From assembly GCF_028858725.1 (NCBI RefSeq), contig NC_084776.1, positions 1,116,001 through 1,180,000 of the forward strand: a stretch of DNA of 64,000 bases. The letters are read 5' to 3'. The stretch is from Colius striatus. Lineage: Eukaryota; Chordata; Aves; Coliiformes; Coliidae. A model generated the notes under the pieces. That model was given only the letters and a program-made list of their open reading frames with translations. It was not told the origin of the DNA and made no database searches. This document shows positions 11,740 to 24,000 of this stretch, one piece after another. Every line of letters starts with the position of its first letter. The first letter of the stretch is position 1. Position numbers and translations under genes: made by a program.

Positions 11740-11931
11740 CCCGGCCCCGCCGGGCTCGCAGCCGCCCTCCCCCGCCCCGTGCGCGCCGCCCCGGCCCGCC
11801 GATGCTGCAGCTCCTCCCCGGGGCGGGCCGGGGCGGTGGCGGCCGCGGAGCCCATAAAAGCCGCGTCGGCGGCCGCTCCGCACCGCTCCCGCTGCCCGCA
11901 CCGCTCGGCTCCGCGCCCTCCGCCGCCGCCC
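11740..11931 (+). promoter_or_regulatory. BAIAP2: BAIAP2 CpG-island promoter and 5'UTR
   Basis: Extremely GC- and CpG-rich DNA with several gggcgg/ggcggg Sp1-type boxes (for example 11820-11837) and a TATA-like cataaaag at 11852-11859, about 73-80 bp before the start codon. Transcription starting roughly 30 bp after it would leave a short 5'UTR. The island continues into intron 1 to about 12240. The exact start site is not determinable. Confidence 0.65.
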
Positions 11932-12003
11932 ATGGTGCTGCCCGGCCCGCCCGGCATGTCCCGCTCCGAGGAGGTTCATCGCCTCACCGAGAATGTCTAC
12001 AAG
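11932..12003 (+). CDS. BAIAP2: BAIAP2 exon 1 (start codon)
   Basis: MVLPGPPGMSRSEEVHRLTENVYK, with donor gtgagt at 12004. Two in-frame ATGs exist. The first (11932) has C at -3 and G at +4. The second (11956, MSRSEE) has G at -3 and aligns better with the mammalian N-terminus (MSLSRSEE). The longer start is listed, but the second may be used. Confidence 0.9.
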
Positions 12004-15000
12004 GTGAGTCCCGGCGCGGGCCGGCGCCGCGCTTCGCGGGCGGCTTTTTGTTCCTTTCGCATCTTTTTCTGGGGGTTTTTTTCCTCCCCTCCCACGCGCT
12101 CGGCAGCGCCGGGGGGGCAGCGCCGGGACCGCTCCCGCTCCGTTCCCGCTGCGCTCCCGCACGGGGATGCGGCCGCCGGCGGCGGGGAGCGGCCCCGCGC
12201 AGCCTCCCCACGAGCCGCCGCGCTGCGTGGGAGCCCGCGGGGCGTGTGCGTGTGCCAGCCCACGGGGATGTGTGTGTGAGCGAGCCCACGGGGATGTGTG
12301 AGTGTGTGTGTGTGCCAGCCCACGGGGATGTGTGTGTGTGTGCCAGCCCACGGGGATGTGTGTGTGTGTGCCAGCCCACGGGGATGTGTGTGTGTGTGCC
12401 AGCCCACGGGGATGTGTGAGTGTGTGTGAGTGCCAGCTCACGGGGATGTGTGAGTGTGTGTGTGTGTGAGTGCCAGCTCACGGGGATGTGTGAGTGTGTG
12501 TGTGTGTGTGTGCCAGCCCACGGGGATGTGTGAGTGTGTGTGTGCCAGCCCACGGGGATGTGTGTGCCAGCTCGTAGGGCCGTGTGAGTGTGCGAGCCCA
12601 CGGGGATGTGTGAGTGTGTGTGTGCCAGCCCACGGGGATGTGTGAGTGTGTGTGTGCCAGCCCACGGGGATGTGTGTGAGCGAGCCCACGGGGATGTGTG
12701 TGTGCGTGTGAGCGAGCCCACGGGGATGTGTGAGTGTGTGTGAGCGAGCCCACGGGGATGTGTGAGTGTGTGCGTGTGTGTGTGCGAGCCAGCCCACGGG
12801 AGGTGGGTGGGGGTGCCTGTGTGTGCCAGCCCACGGACGAGTCGCACTGTCCCCGAGTCACCTCAGCCCAGGCAGGTCTGAGCCCGTCCCTGTCTCTCGT
12901 GCAGCAGCGGCAGGCGAGCGCAGCCTCTCCGGTGCCTGTTACAGCTGCAGTTTGTGCCTGTTACAGCTGCAGTTTGTGCCTGTTGTCTCCTGGTCTGGGG
13001 TTACTTTTTCCCTTGCTGCTTTGCTGCTGGTGTTGTGAGGAAAATCAGGCACTTCATGTGCTTTAATTTGCCTCGTGAGGGAAGTGCTTTCTGCTCCGCT
13101 GGGTCCTGTGACTGAGCCTAATAAAACCTTTCTAGCCTAACGTGTAGTGCAGGATGTACTTTGCTAAGCTGGAAAGCTTGGGCCATTTCCTGTGTTTTTA
13201 GGGGTTAATTGGAGTTACCTGGGACCATTAAGCAGGAAAAAAGCCAAAGCCAAACCAACCCTGTGATAGAATGTTGTAGCAGAAATACCAAGGGGGTAGA
13301 GCCCTGAAGTGTTGGGGTTTGGGATCCTGGGGTGTAACAGCTGTTGGGATGGAGCTGGTGGCCCCCAAAACCTTGACCCCGCTGGGTATAGATCTGGGCT
13401 GGAGCTGTGGCTGTGAGGTTTGGCTGCAGATGGGGTTTGGGGTGTCTGGGGCTCTCTCCCACTCGCCCAATGCAGCGGATGCTGCAGGACCCAGCACCCT
13501 GTGGGTTCCTCCTGGGCTGGGGCAGAGCCTGGCACTGTGGGCATCAGCGTGGCCAGGTCCCAGGCTGGGTGGGAGTTTTTCCTCCTGGGGAGCTGAGGGT
13601 GTGTGGCTCAGCCCTGGGAGCTGCTGGAGTGTGTCACCAGCCCGATGGACGGTGTGGCTGGGCTGGGGACAGTTGCTGGGAACAGTTTCAGTTGGTGACT
13701 CAGGTGTTGTTGGTGTGTTGTCCTCGAGGAACTGTGCTAATGACGGCTTTGCAGAGCAGGTCATGATTTCCCCAGGTGCAGCCCTGTGAGCAGCGTGTGG
13801 GGAGGCTTGTGCCATCACAACAGCTGTGTTTAAACGAAGCTGGGACTGCCAGGAGACACGGGGTGAAGGGTGAACACTGGCTGAGCTTTGCTGTTGCCTC
13901 TGAACATCAACTTCATCCTTCCTGCACTGCGTGGGCCGTGGGTCTGGGGAAGGAGCTGAATGTCCTTGGCCAGGCAGCACTGTTTCCAGTGGGGCTGGTT
14001 GGTCTGGCCGAAGGGCAGCTGGTGCAGAGGGTGCACAGGGGCCAAGGAACCAGCAATGGACTTGGGGAGTCCAAAGGTCTCCATCAGGTAGTGAACACTT
14101 TGATTTCTCGGTGGTATGGTGGGGGCAGACAGGGTGCAGGGACTGAGGACCTGGAGCTGGAGGCACATCTCGTGGTTTTACCCAACATCAGAGTCTCTGT
14201 GCTGGGGGCAGGGGGAGAAGGGTCCTGACTCTGCTTGCAGGGAATGAGGAGCCTCTTCTCCTCTGAAGATGCTGCTTTTCTTGGCCTCTGGAGGTGTGTG
14301 GCATAGGCTGTCTGCAGGAACCTGGTATTTGCCTACTGCCTTGAAGGCTCCTGTGACCTGGAGCCCAGCGTGAGGGCTGGTGCCTCAGAGACTGTGGCTC
14401 TCCAGAGCTGTGTAAGCTTTGGAGTCTCCCAGTCCCAAACCATCCCCATTGCCCAAGTGTGGGCTTTGGCCCTGGCTTTTCTGGCACGTGCAGTAGCCTG
14501 AACTCTGCTGTGGTCAGCAGACACCCCTGGGGAAGGGGGATGATGGTGGGGGGAAGTTTGGCTGTTGCAGGCACCAAACCCCAAGGCTCAGGGGCACAGG
14601 AGGGGCGGCTGCCTCACGCTTTGCTTTGGTTTCATCAGCAGCCAGAGCCAGGGTGTTGAGCTGGCTCCTGGGAGGTCCGGAGCTGGAGCAGGCAGCTCTG
14701 TGGCTGCTCCCTGTGCCAGGCACCCTCTCCCTCACAGGCTTTCCCGAGGCATTGTGCTCAGGAAGCCCATTGTGATGGTTTCCCAGCAGCAGCTCTGGCC
14801 CCGGGAGTGACTGTGCTGAGGAGCTGCAGGAGGAGCTGGCAGCCGCCCCCTCGCCTGTGCTGCCACTACAGCAGCTGCCTACACGTGGAGTAATTACAGA
14901 GGGAGATGGAGGCTGCTGGCACCTTCCACCAGCTGCATCCCACCTTCCCTGGCACTCATTCAGCTGCCTGGACCTCGGGCCCTGCTGTGAGCATGGGGGG

Positions 15001-18000
15001 TGAGACGCAGGGGGTGCAGGGTCAGGCAGCCCCCGGGCGGGTCCTGAGCTCAGCCCTTGCACAGGCTCCTGTGGTGGCAGAAGGGGGCTGTCACTTCTTC
15101 CTTTCCCCACAGACAGATCAGTCTCGTTTGTGACAGATTATTGCTGCTTACAAGCCAACCTCCATTTCATTTTAGAGCTGTTTCCTCGTGTGGAAGATGC
15201 TTTTGCAATGGTGGATGAGCAGCTCTGTTTGAAGAGGTGTTTGCTCAAAGCCACCCCAAGCTGGAAGCACAAACACGGGCGGAATTCCTGGGAGTCACTT
15301 GCCACACAGCTATAATGGTGTTATTGCCACCATAACTGCCTCTTGCCTCATTATCTCCAAGTCCAGGGGGACAAGGGAGAGATTCTTGCTCAAGTGAATC
15401 ACAAGGGAGGTTGTGGGTGGCTCGGTGTGTTCGGCAGCAGAGGGATCAGAGGAGGAAGAGCTGGCCCCTGCCATCAGCCTGTGCCACCCCCGAATTCCAG
15501 GCAGATCCTTGCTGTTTCCCCCTCCTGCATTGATGCTTCCCTCACCCCAGATGTGGGGAACTGGTTGGATGGGTGCTGAGGCTCAGAGCTGACTGTGATG
15601 CAGCGGGTGCTGTGTGCTGCTGTCGCAGGGCTGAGGGTCAAATGGGGCAAAGCTCCCCTCCCAGCAAAAACTGCAGACAGTGGCAGGTAGAGGCTGGGCT
15701 TGTCCCATGGGAAGCAGGGCCCTGGGCTCTGGTGCTCTCACAGGGCAACACACTTGGCCCAGAGTTTCACCCTTCATAGGCATCTGCAGCCCAGGGGGTT
15801 TGGAGCAAGGCTTTGTGCTGCTGGGGGCTTGGCTGAGATGGAGCTGTTGAACCATAGAGATGGTGCATCTCCAGGCTGCTGAAACTGGTGCCTTTAGGAG
15901 CTCCTGACTTGCTAAAACAGCTTCTTGGTGCTGCCTGTGGCTCTGGCTGCTGAGATGCTCCTCACAGCTGCTGCTTTGACCTTGTGGCTTTGCTGCTTTG
16001 AGTCCACCCGTGACTGAGGCTTAGCTCCTGTGCTGCCTGTATCACAGCCCTGGCTGTGCTGTCTGGCTCTGGGGCAGGACCTCCTAGCTGGAGAACAGTG
16101 TCTGTGCTGTTGCTGTGGGCTGGGAGGATGAGGCACAGTGTCTGTCAGCAGCTGGGGTTGTGAAACGCCTCTGGGGGTGTGTGTTGTGGACACAGATCCC
16201 GGGAACCTCGGCTGGATGGGGATGTTCCCAGCAGCAGAGCTGAGGTGGGTGTGTGTGAGCTGCTGAAATCAGCCCCAGCCAGGCTCCCCTCCCAGCAGAA
16301 ACCTGGCTCCTAAAACTCCAGGGCTGGCTTCTGAGGGCACAGGGCAGGAGGAGCCGAGATGGAGGCAGCAACTGGGGCTTGTTTGGGCTTTAAATACTAA
16401 TAGAGAGATAATGAAGGTTGTTCCCAGAGCAGGGCTGACCCATTTAGAAACAAAACTTCCTTCTAGCTCAGCCACTTCTGCAGCGTGACTGTGCTGTGCT
16501 GGGGAGCCCCATGGTGCTGTCCCCTCCCATGACACTTGTCATGGTCACTGAGGTCCTGCTGAGCCCAGGAGAGCTGTGGGTGCCAGGCTGAGCCCAGGCC
16601 ACACATGCCACTGTGCAGCAGCAGCCCTGCAAGGAGCCATTGCCCCTCACTGCTGTGTAGGGACAGCAAAGAGTGGTATTAGTTGTTTTCTGGCTCCAGG
16701 TCTGTCCCTGTGTCCTCTGAGGGGTCTGGGATGTGTCCAGCAAGCACTGCCAGGTGTCCCTGGGGAGATGGGGCTGGAGAGGAGCCCGGGGATGGCACGT
16801 GCTGCTGCACTCCTGGTGATGCTCATCCCTTGCTCAAACCCAGGAGCTCCCCTCACCTTGCTCCCTGCTTGTCTGGCTGTGATGGGGTCACCATAACCAG
16901 GGCTGTGGCAGCTGTGTGGGGTGAGGTCCCACTGCAGTGCCCAGTGACACACCATGGCTGATGCTACTGGTGCTGAGCCCAGGTGCCCACAGCTACTGCC
17001 CTGGCCCAGCACAGGAGTGCCTCTGCTGTGTGTTTTTGTGCTGTGTTTGGTTTGAGGAGGTGCCTGTGAGGCTGTGGCCATGGCCCTGGGGAGAGCTGGG
17101 CAGCCTGCTGTTCAGCTTCTCTAAAAGCCTTCACAGAGGCATCCTGCAGGTCCTTCCCATGCAGCAGAACCCTGATCCAGCCTCAGCCAGGGGAGGTTCT
17201 TGGGGAGGACTTAAGCTTTTCCTGACCATTACAGCATCAGAGCAGCCAGTAGACCTTTGCTATGGAGTGTTCTCAGAGAGGAGAAGTAGGAACCCTATTT
17301 TCTGGTGCCTCTTCTCCCCCTCATTCACTGGGGCCGTGAGCTGGAGACCTCGTGCTTTGCATTAGTTTAATTGCTGGCAGCTGAACAAAGCTGTGCCAGT
17401 CCCAGAGAGCTGAGTGGTATTACCCAGGGAATCCAGTGCAGTGGAACAAAGCAGAGCCCTTTCAGTCTTTAGCTGCCAGGGTTTTTTTTGCCTGTGTTTT
17501 TCTAAGCTCTGCCCAGGCAGCGTGGGGAAGGCAACAACTTGTGGGTGGTGCTGAGGGAGCAGAATGTGAGGTTTGCTTTGGTGACTGGGGTTGTGTTGAG
17601 TATTGGCTTTGCTGCAGAGCCCTGTGACCCCACAGCACCTTGCTGCCTGCCTTGGGCATGCCAAGCAACAGCTTCTGAGCATGTTCTCTGCCAGGAACAG
17701 GTTTATTTCTCAGTGTCTGTCCTTAGCAGCTGCTGGCTTCTTCAGCTTCTCTCCTGGAGGGGGATGTGAAGGTGTGTTAGCTCTGGAGCCACCTTCCCCA
17801 AACCTCTATGTTTATCTGTGTAGTGAAGGTCTCTGCTCAGTGCCTCATCCTGCTGGGCTGTTTTTGTTGGAGTCTCCAGAAAAATGTCTCTAAAAGACTC
17901 AGCAAACTCCCTCCTGAGGTTGTGTGAACTTTATCTGGCCAGCAGAGAGTTGCCTCCCTGCTCCTTCAGCTGCTCAGCAGGACCCTTCCTGGGGGCTCTT

Positions 18001-21000
18001 TTCCTCTTCATGGCTTTCAACCAGCTGCTGTCTGTTGGTGAGGAATTGGGGTGCTGCCCTGAGCAGTGCTGAGTCATGTTTTGGTTCCCCCCAACTTTGG
18101 GATGAGTTTTGGTCGTGAATTTTGGCTGGGGATTGCTTTGACTCTGTTCCACCTCCTCCTCTGTCCTCACAAGCCCTGCAGATGCTCTGGGGCTGCCCTC
18201 CATGCCCAGCATCCCACGCCATGGGGCTGCCAGCACCTGCTGCTGGCCACTCCTGCTCCCACTCTGCAGATGCTTTGTCTGTGGATCCCATCCTGGTGTT
18301 TGTTCACGGAGCCTCGTGCCTCAGGAAGCTCTGTTTACACAGCCACTGCTGCAAAGAAATGCCTTTATTTATATCTCCAAGTACACACACATAAGCACTT
18401 ACCTGGCAAACTGCTGAAAAGTCACTTCCCCACAGAGCTGCTGCCAAGGTTTCCTCTGCAGGAGCGTTGCTCAGCTCAGGCTGAGCGTGCTGGGGGCTGC
18501 AGCCATGGGCAGCAGCGTGGCTGTGGGCAGGGATCCGTCCTCCTGCTGCTGAGTGGGGCAGGGCAGGGCTCAGGAGTGAAACGTGACCTGGGGAGGATGG
18601 AGCAATCCTCATCAGTGTTAATTAACTCCTGCAATGGTCCCCCACAATTAGTGCAGGCAGCTCACTGTGTGGTGTGTTGCTATGGGTTCGTTTTCTCCTC
18701 TGGAGCTGAGTCTGTTCCCTGCCTGCTCTGTGCTGCCCTGGAGCAGCTCCTGTGTCACTGCCTGGCTTCCCCTGCAGCCCTCAGCAGCAGCCACGTTTCT
18801 CATTAGCCTCTTATGTGCCTGTCAGGTCCCTGCCATCATCTCCTGTGGGGCTGTGGGAGGGCTCCCAGAGCAAGGCTAGCTGCTGGGGCAATGGGCTAGT
18901 GGCTTGTGGGGCATCTGGGCTGGTGCTGCAGCCTCAGCCCCCTGCTCCAGCTGGGAGCTGCTGCTGTGTGTGCTTGGTGGTGGATGGGAAGGATCTCTCT
19001 GCTAACACATACCAGCACCTGGGTGATGATCCCACCTCAGCGCTGGCTCCTGCACAGGCTCCTGCCCCCTGAGATGAGCAAATGGCTGTCTGGGGGCAGG
19101 GAAGGTGCTGGCTGAGCCTGGCACACATGAGCCTGCCCAAGGAAATTAAACTGTCACATTCTCCCAGGGCCAAGCAGCAGGAACTGGGGATAAAAATGCC
19201 TCAGGCAGAAAATGAGCTTTATAGCGTTTGGGCAGCCTCAGAGGAGGTGACAGCTGCTTAATCAGCTTATTGGCCATAAATGTCTGTCTGTCTTCCCTCA
19301 CCTTCCCAGGATGGGCTGCTGCCAGCAGCGTGGCACGAGGGGAGCAGGGCCCTGGCTCCTGGGTCCCGTGCATCGCTGCCGGGACACAGTCAGACCTTGA
19401 GCTCGACTTTCCCAGCACTGCCCTGGGCGAGGGGCTGGCCCTGAGCTGAGCAGGGGCTGGGGAGCAGCTGGGCCACAGCCAGGCTTGGTCTGGAGGTGGG
19501 ATTCCCAGGGAGAGAACGGGGGTGTTGTCTGTGGCAGGGCTGGCTGGGGATCGGGGTCTGTGTTGGGAGGTGCAGTCGGTGCTGAGTGCACAATGAGCCC
19601 TTCTCTTTCTGATCCGATTACTCCTTCCCCTGTGTAAATAAGGACCTTAAAGCGAGGGAGGAAAGCTGCCAGACAGCACTTGTGCTGCTCAGCAGCACCC
19701 TCAGGGGTGGGTTCAGAGGCAGGTGCCAAGGGACCCCAGCGCTGGGAGCCCGAGGGGTCAGTTCCTCGCCCGTGGCTCCAGCCCTGGCCGGTACCAGCTC
19801 GGTGGGGACGGTGGTGGCTTTGCTCTGCCCTCAGCTCTTGGGCTGTGTGGAGTGCTGCCCTTCAGCCCTTCCTGCTTGTCCACTTGCCACTCTCCAAGGT
19901 CACCCCAGGAGCAAGCTGTCAGCTCGTGGTTGCGGTGGGGCCAAGGGCTGTTACCTGCTGCCCCACAGCCACTGACGGTTCTTACTGTGGCTGTATTTGC
20001 CACAGCTGAGAGTTTCTGGTTTGGGGCATTCACTTACCTGCCAGGCTGAAGCACCTGCAGGAGGAGGCACAGCATGAAGAGGCAGCACAGGTTGCTGCCT
20101 TCAGCTGATGTGTTCACCAGCTCTCACCCGTGTTTGGCTCAGCACTGGGCTCTCTCTCTGCCCCAGTCCTGTGCTTCTAACTTACTCCAAAATAGAAGAC
20201 TGGTCTTTTGGGGCTCATAGGCCATTGTTTCGATGTGTTATTTGGGGTACATGGGTGTCCTTATGGCTTCTCTGTGCAAACCCAGCATCCTGGTGCAGGC
20301 GTGGGCAGGCTGGGATTGAGCTGTGGGAGGAGTTTTTGCTCTGGAGTTCTCTTGTGGTTATGATCTGCCCTGTGCAGATCCTGATGTTCTCTCCTAACCC
20401 CTGATACTCTTTTTTTTCCTCTAGACAATCATGGAGCAGTTCAATCCCAGCCTCAGGAATTTCATTTCTATGGGGAAGACCTATGAAAAAGCCTTAGCAA
20501 GTAAGTGAATGTGCACTGCTGCAGTGGTGGGGCTGGCTGGAGAGCACGGCCTTGGGGGGGAGGGAAGCTGCAAAACCAGCTTAGGATACCCTTGGGTTCC
20601 AGGGGAGGACACTGGGGAGGTGGCTCTTGGACTCAATGCCCAGCTGGCTCTGTCAGTGTGTGCGAGGCACAGAGCTGCTGCAGGGCCATGCATGTGGAGA
20701 GAGCTCGTGTGTGACATCCATCCCCAGCCTGTTTATCTTCAAATGCTGCTTAAAATGTGTAGAATTAATACTTTAAGTTCAAGTGTTCAAGCTTCCCCAA
20801 AGAATGCATTGGGTGAGAAGGCAGAAATCCAGGTGTCTCAGTTGCAGCTCAGGGTTGGGAACCTGGAGCCCTCCCAGGAGCTCTGGGAGAAGTGTGGGTT
20901 TCAGTGAGCAAACTGGGAGCTGATGGAAACAGAAAATGGATTGGTTGGGCTTCACACGTGTTTGCATGCTGCCTGGGCTCAGGTTTAAGGTTTGAGGCAG

Positions 21001-24000
21001 GTTCTGTTTGACCCCAGAAGCAGCCCTTTCCTTTCAGGGTGAGCTCTGCAGAGCTGCTCTGCTCATGGCTCCTGGATGGGATCTGAATTGACTGGGTGGG
21101 AATGCCTGTAAGGGATGAGGCTGCCATCAGCTGCCACCAGCTCTCAGCATCTTAAGCCAGTGGGCAACAATATTTTGGTGTCCCTTGTTCTTAAAGGGCA
21201 GCATTTGAAGCACAAGTTGGGGAGGGTCTGTGCCCTGCTGCTTTCTGCCTGCAGCAAGTGTTGTTCCCACAGCCCAGGGAGGTTGCTGCCTGTTCAGTGA
21301 GGGCTTGTTTTGGCTGCCTTCGTGCCAGTGCTCAGCACTGCTTGTAAGGGGGTTTTAACAGGTCAGTGCTGGTCCATCCTGGTCCACTGCACAGGGGCTG
21401 TGGACTCTGACCCCCAGGGATGGGGCACTTCTGCACCTTCCCAAGCAGCAGCATGTCCTGGCTGTTCCCTGCCGTGCAGTGCAGTAGGGGATGGATTTGG
21501 GGGTGCTCCTGCCTGCTCTCACCATCCCAGGTCTCCAGCAGGGAGGGAAGAAGAGGCAGGGTCTGGTGTGGGGAGAAAAGGTGGCACTTGGTCTGTGTTC
21601 TGTTTGTTCCTCTGAAACATTACACTGCCAGTGCAGCTTTTCATTGCTGGGGTGCTGCAGCCCGTTTGCAAGGTGCTGGTTTGTCTCAGCTCACCTCGGG
21701 TCTGCTCTAAGCACAGCCACAGCCCCTGGTGGGTAACCAGGACCATCACTTGGTTTCTGTTTTTTCCCTCTCATCCCTGCTGTGAAAAATGCTTTGAAGG
21801 CCAAGATCTCCCTGCAGTGTGAAGGGGTTGTGTGTGGCCAGCCCTGGCTGTGGCTGCTGGGCTCACAGGGGCAGCCCAAGGAAGTGTCAGTCAGGAAATG
21901 GCTGGAAGAGGCTCCAGCACATCATCTGGCGCTGGGCTGGAGCTGTACAGCGTGTTCTCATGATTAGAGGAAACCCCCTGCTTATCTGATTGAAGTGGAG
22001 TGTGTAGCTGGAATGTCAACAAACAAGCCTGAGCTGTAATGAAAGTCTGTGATACTCAATTATTCCGCAGCGATTCTGCTGAGCAGCCCCAAGCAGGCTG
22101 GTGGGGACACTGCAATGAAACCCACACAGCTCCTGCAAACACCTTTTCTCCTAAATAGCCCTGTAATCTGCCTGCTCTGAGCTTCCTTCGTTCTTCATGT
22201 TTGTTTGTTGTCTGGTCCCTCCCTGTGGGGTTAAACCCTTTGCAGTGACGTCTGTTTCTGTGCCATAGGGGCTACAGTCGCCATCACAGAGAATATAACC
22301 TGTGCTTTTTGATGCTTTCAGGTATGACATATGCAGCAAAAGGATACTTTGATGCTCTGGTTAAGATGGGAGAGTTGGCCAGTGAAAGCCAAGGATCTAA
22401 AGAGCTGGGTAAGTCACTGATTTACTGACAAATGGAGGCAGAGCCCAGGGCAGGCTCCGAGCATGGAAATGAAACCAGACTCCTGCCATGGATGGGGAGA
22501 ACAAGCTCAGTGTGGAGCTGGTCCTGCCTCATCTGAATGGTAAAAGTGTCTCTGTGTTTGCTGTTGGTGTAGCTGAAAAAGAGCCTGCTATTTTTAGTGT
22601 GAGGATTTGGGGGCTCTGTCAGCCCGTGGTGTTTGCAGAGAGCAGCTTTGCTGGTGTGGCTCTGCCAAGAACAGCACCAGGGTCTGGTCTGGGAGCCAGT
22701 GCTGGGCACCTTGGCCCTCTGAGGAGGAGGAGTTGGTGCAGAGGAGGGGTTTGGGGCCGGTGCAGGGGAGCAGGAGCTGTTTGGGGAGCAGGCAGGGCAG
22801 CTGTGCTAAGGCTGATTCCCCTGGCAGTGGTCACTCAGCGTCCTGGTGCAATGCGGGTGCTGAGTTGTGTTTGCTCAGTCAGATCAGAGCTGCAACGTGC
22901 TCCTTTCCCTTCCTTACACTTCCTCCTCTGCTAAGTCATCTGGGAGCTGCTTTTCCAGTCTTCCCATCACTGGGATGTGGCTCCTGTGCTCTCCCTCCTC
23001 GCTGTGGTTTGAGGTGGCTCTTCTCCCATCTCCCCTCAGGGCTGCTGCAGCTTCTCGCTGGGGCTCTTTGTTGGGCTCAGATGGGTTTTGGTGGTTGCCT
23101 TCACAGCCCCAGCTGAACTCCTCCTCCCAGTCCCTCCTGCAGGTCTGGCTCACAGGATCCTGTTGGAGGAGATGGCAATGCGTGTCCTCATTAACACCAT
23201 CTCTGAGGCAGCCAATTAACAGGGGAGAGGTTGAGCTGAAGTGACCCAGAAGGCTGCTGAGGCGATGGGTGAACAGCAAGGGCTTTGGTTTTGCCCTGTT
23301 GAGCTCAGCCCTGGCCAGGGGCTGCTCCCAGGGGCCACACACAGCTCTGCTGCCTCAGGATTGGGGTGAGGGAAGCAGGAGGTGTCTATGGAAACGGATT
23401 CTGTCGCTTGAGCTGCCTCCAGCAATCTGTGTCTGTTTAGTAAATAAAGGAGCCTGTGTGCAATGCACTGTGTGCAGTGGCTGAGACTAAGGGCTCTGCA
23501 GACCTCATGGAGGGCTTCCTCTTCTGCCCCTGTGGCTCAGCAGCTCTGTCCTCCTGGAAGTGAAAGCGTGTGGAAGCTTTATCAGCAGTGGCTCAGCAGG
23601 GCAAGGCCAGGAGCTCTGAGACCACAAACCCTGCCTGTCCCCCTCAGAGCAGCTCCAGGCTTTACTCAGACCTGCCTGTGGTGCCTGCTGGCCCTGCTTC
23701 CTCGCTGAAGGACGGTGGTTGGAGGGCAGATGTCCCCAGCGCCCTCCCACAGCCTCCCCACGTGCATTCCGTGTGTGCCTTCAGTCTTTTGGGCTTGGTT
23801 TCGGACATCTCCACGCTGCTGTGGCTTCCACTCCTGGAGTGAGCACACGAGAGGGAGGATCCCAGCAGCTCCTGCTCAGCCCAGAGCCCTGGCAGGCAGC
23901 TCCTCCGACCCCTCGCTCTGTTGATCTTGCTGATATTTGTTGTAGCAGCTGCTCAGTGCAGAAGAAAGTGAAGATAACATTTCTGGCTGCAGTTTGCTGG

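Larger units (their letters stand above)
2787..11740. other. Intergenic region between CHMP6 and BAIAP2
   Basis: I see no coding exon with protein homology here. It holds several tandem repeats (listed separately), locally CpG-richer patches at about 3.9-4.3 kb and 8.55-9.29 kb, and a few AT-richer islands (about 7.32-7.46, 8.63-8.73 and 9.39-9.57 kb) that could be regulatory. Open frames here are short or run through repeats and show no recognisable protein. A noncoding transcript cannot be excluded. Confidence 0.7.
12004..20424 (+). other. BAIAP2 intron 1
   Basis: 8.4 kb intron. It begins with the tail of the CpG island and a GT-rich minisatellite (listed separately). The rest is unremarkable GC-rich intronic DNA, with an AT-richer block at about 15110-15360 that looks comparatively complex and could be a conserved noncoding element. 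No exon-like conserved peptide was recognised. Confidence 0.85.

Noticed and set aside
11984-12861. Minus-strand ORFs with THTHTSPWA repeats
   Set aside because: They are the translation of the GT-rich minisatellite in BAIAP2 intron 1. No protein family is recognisable.
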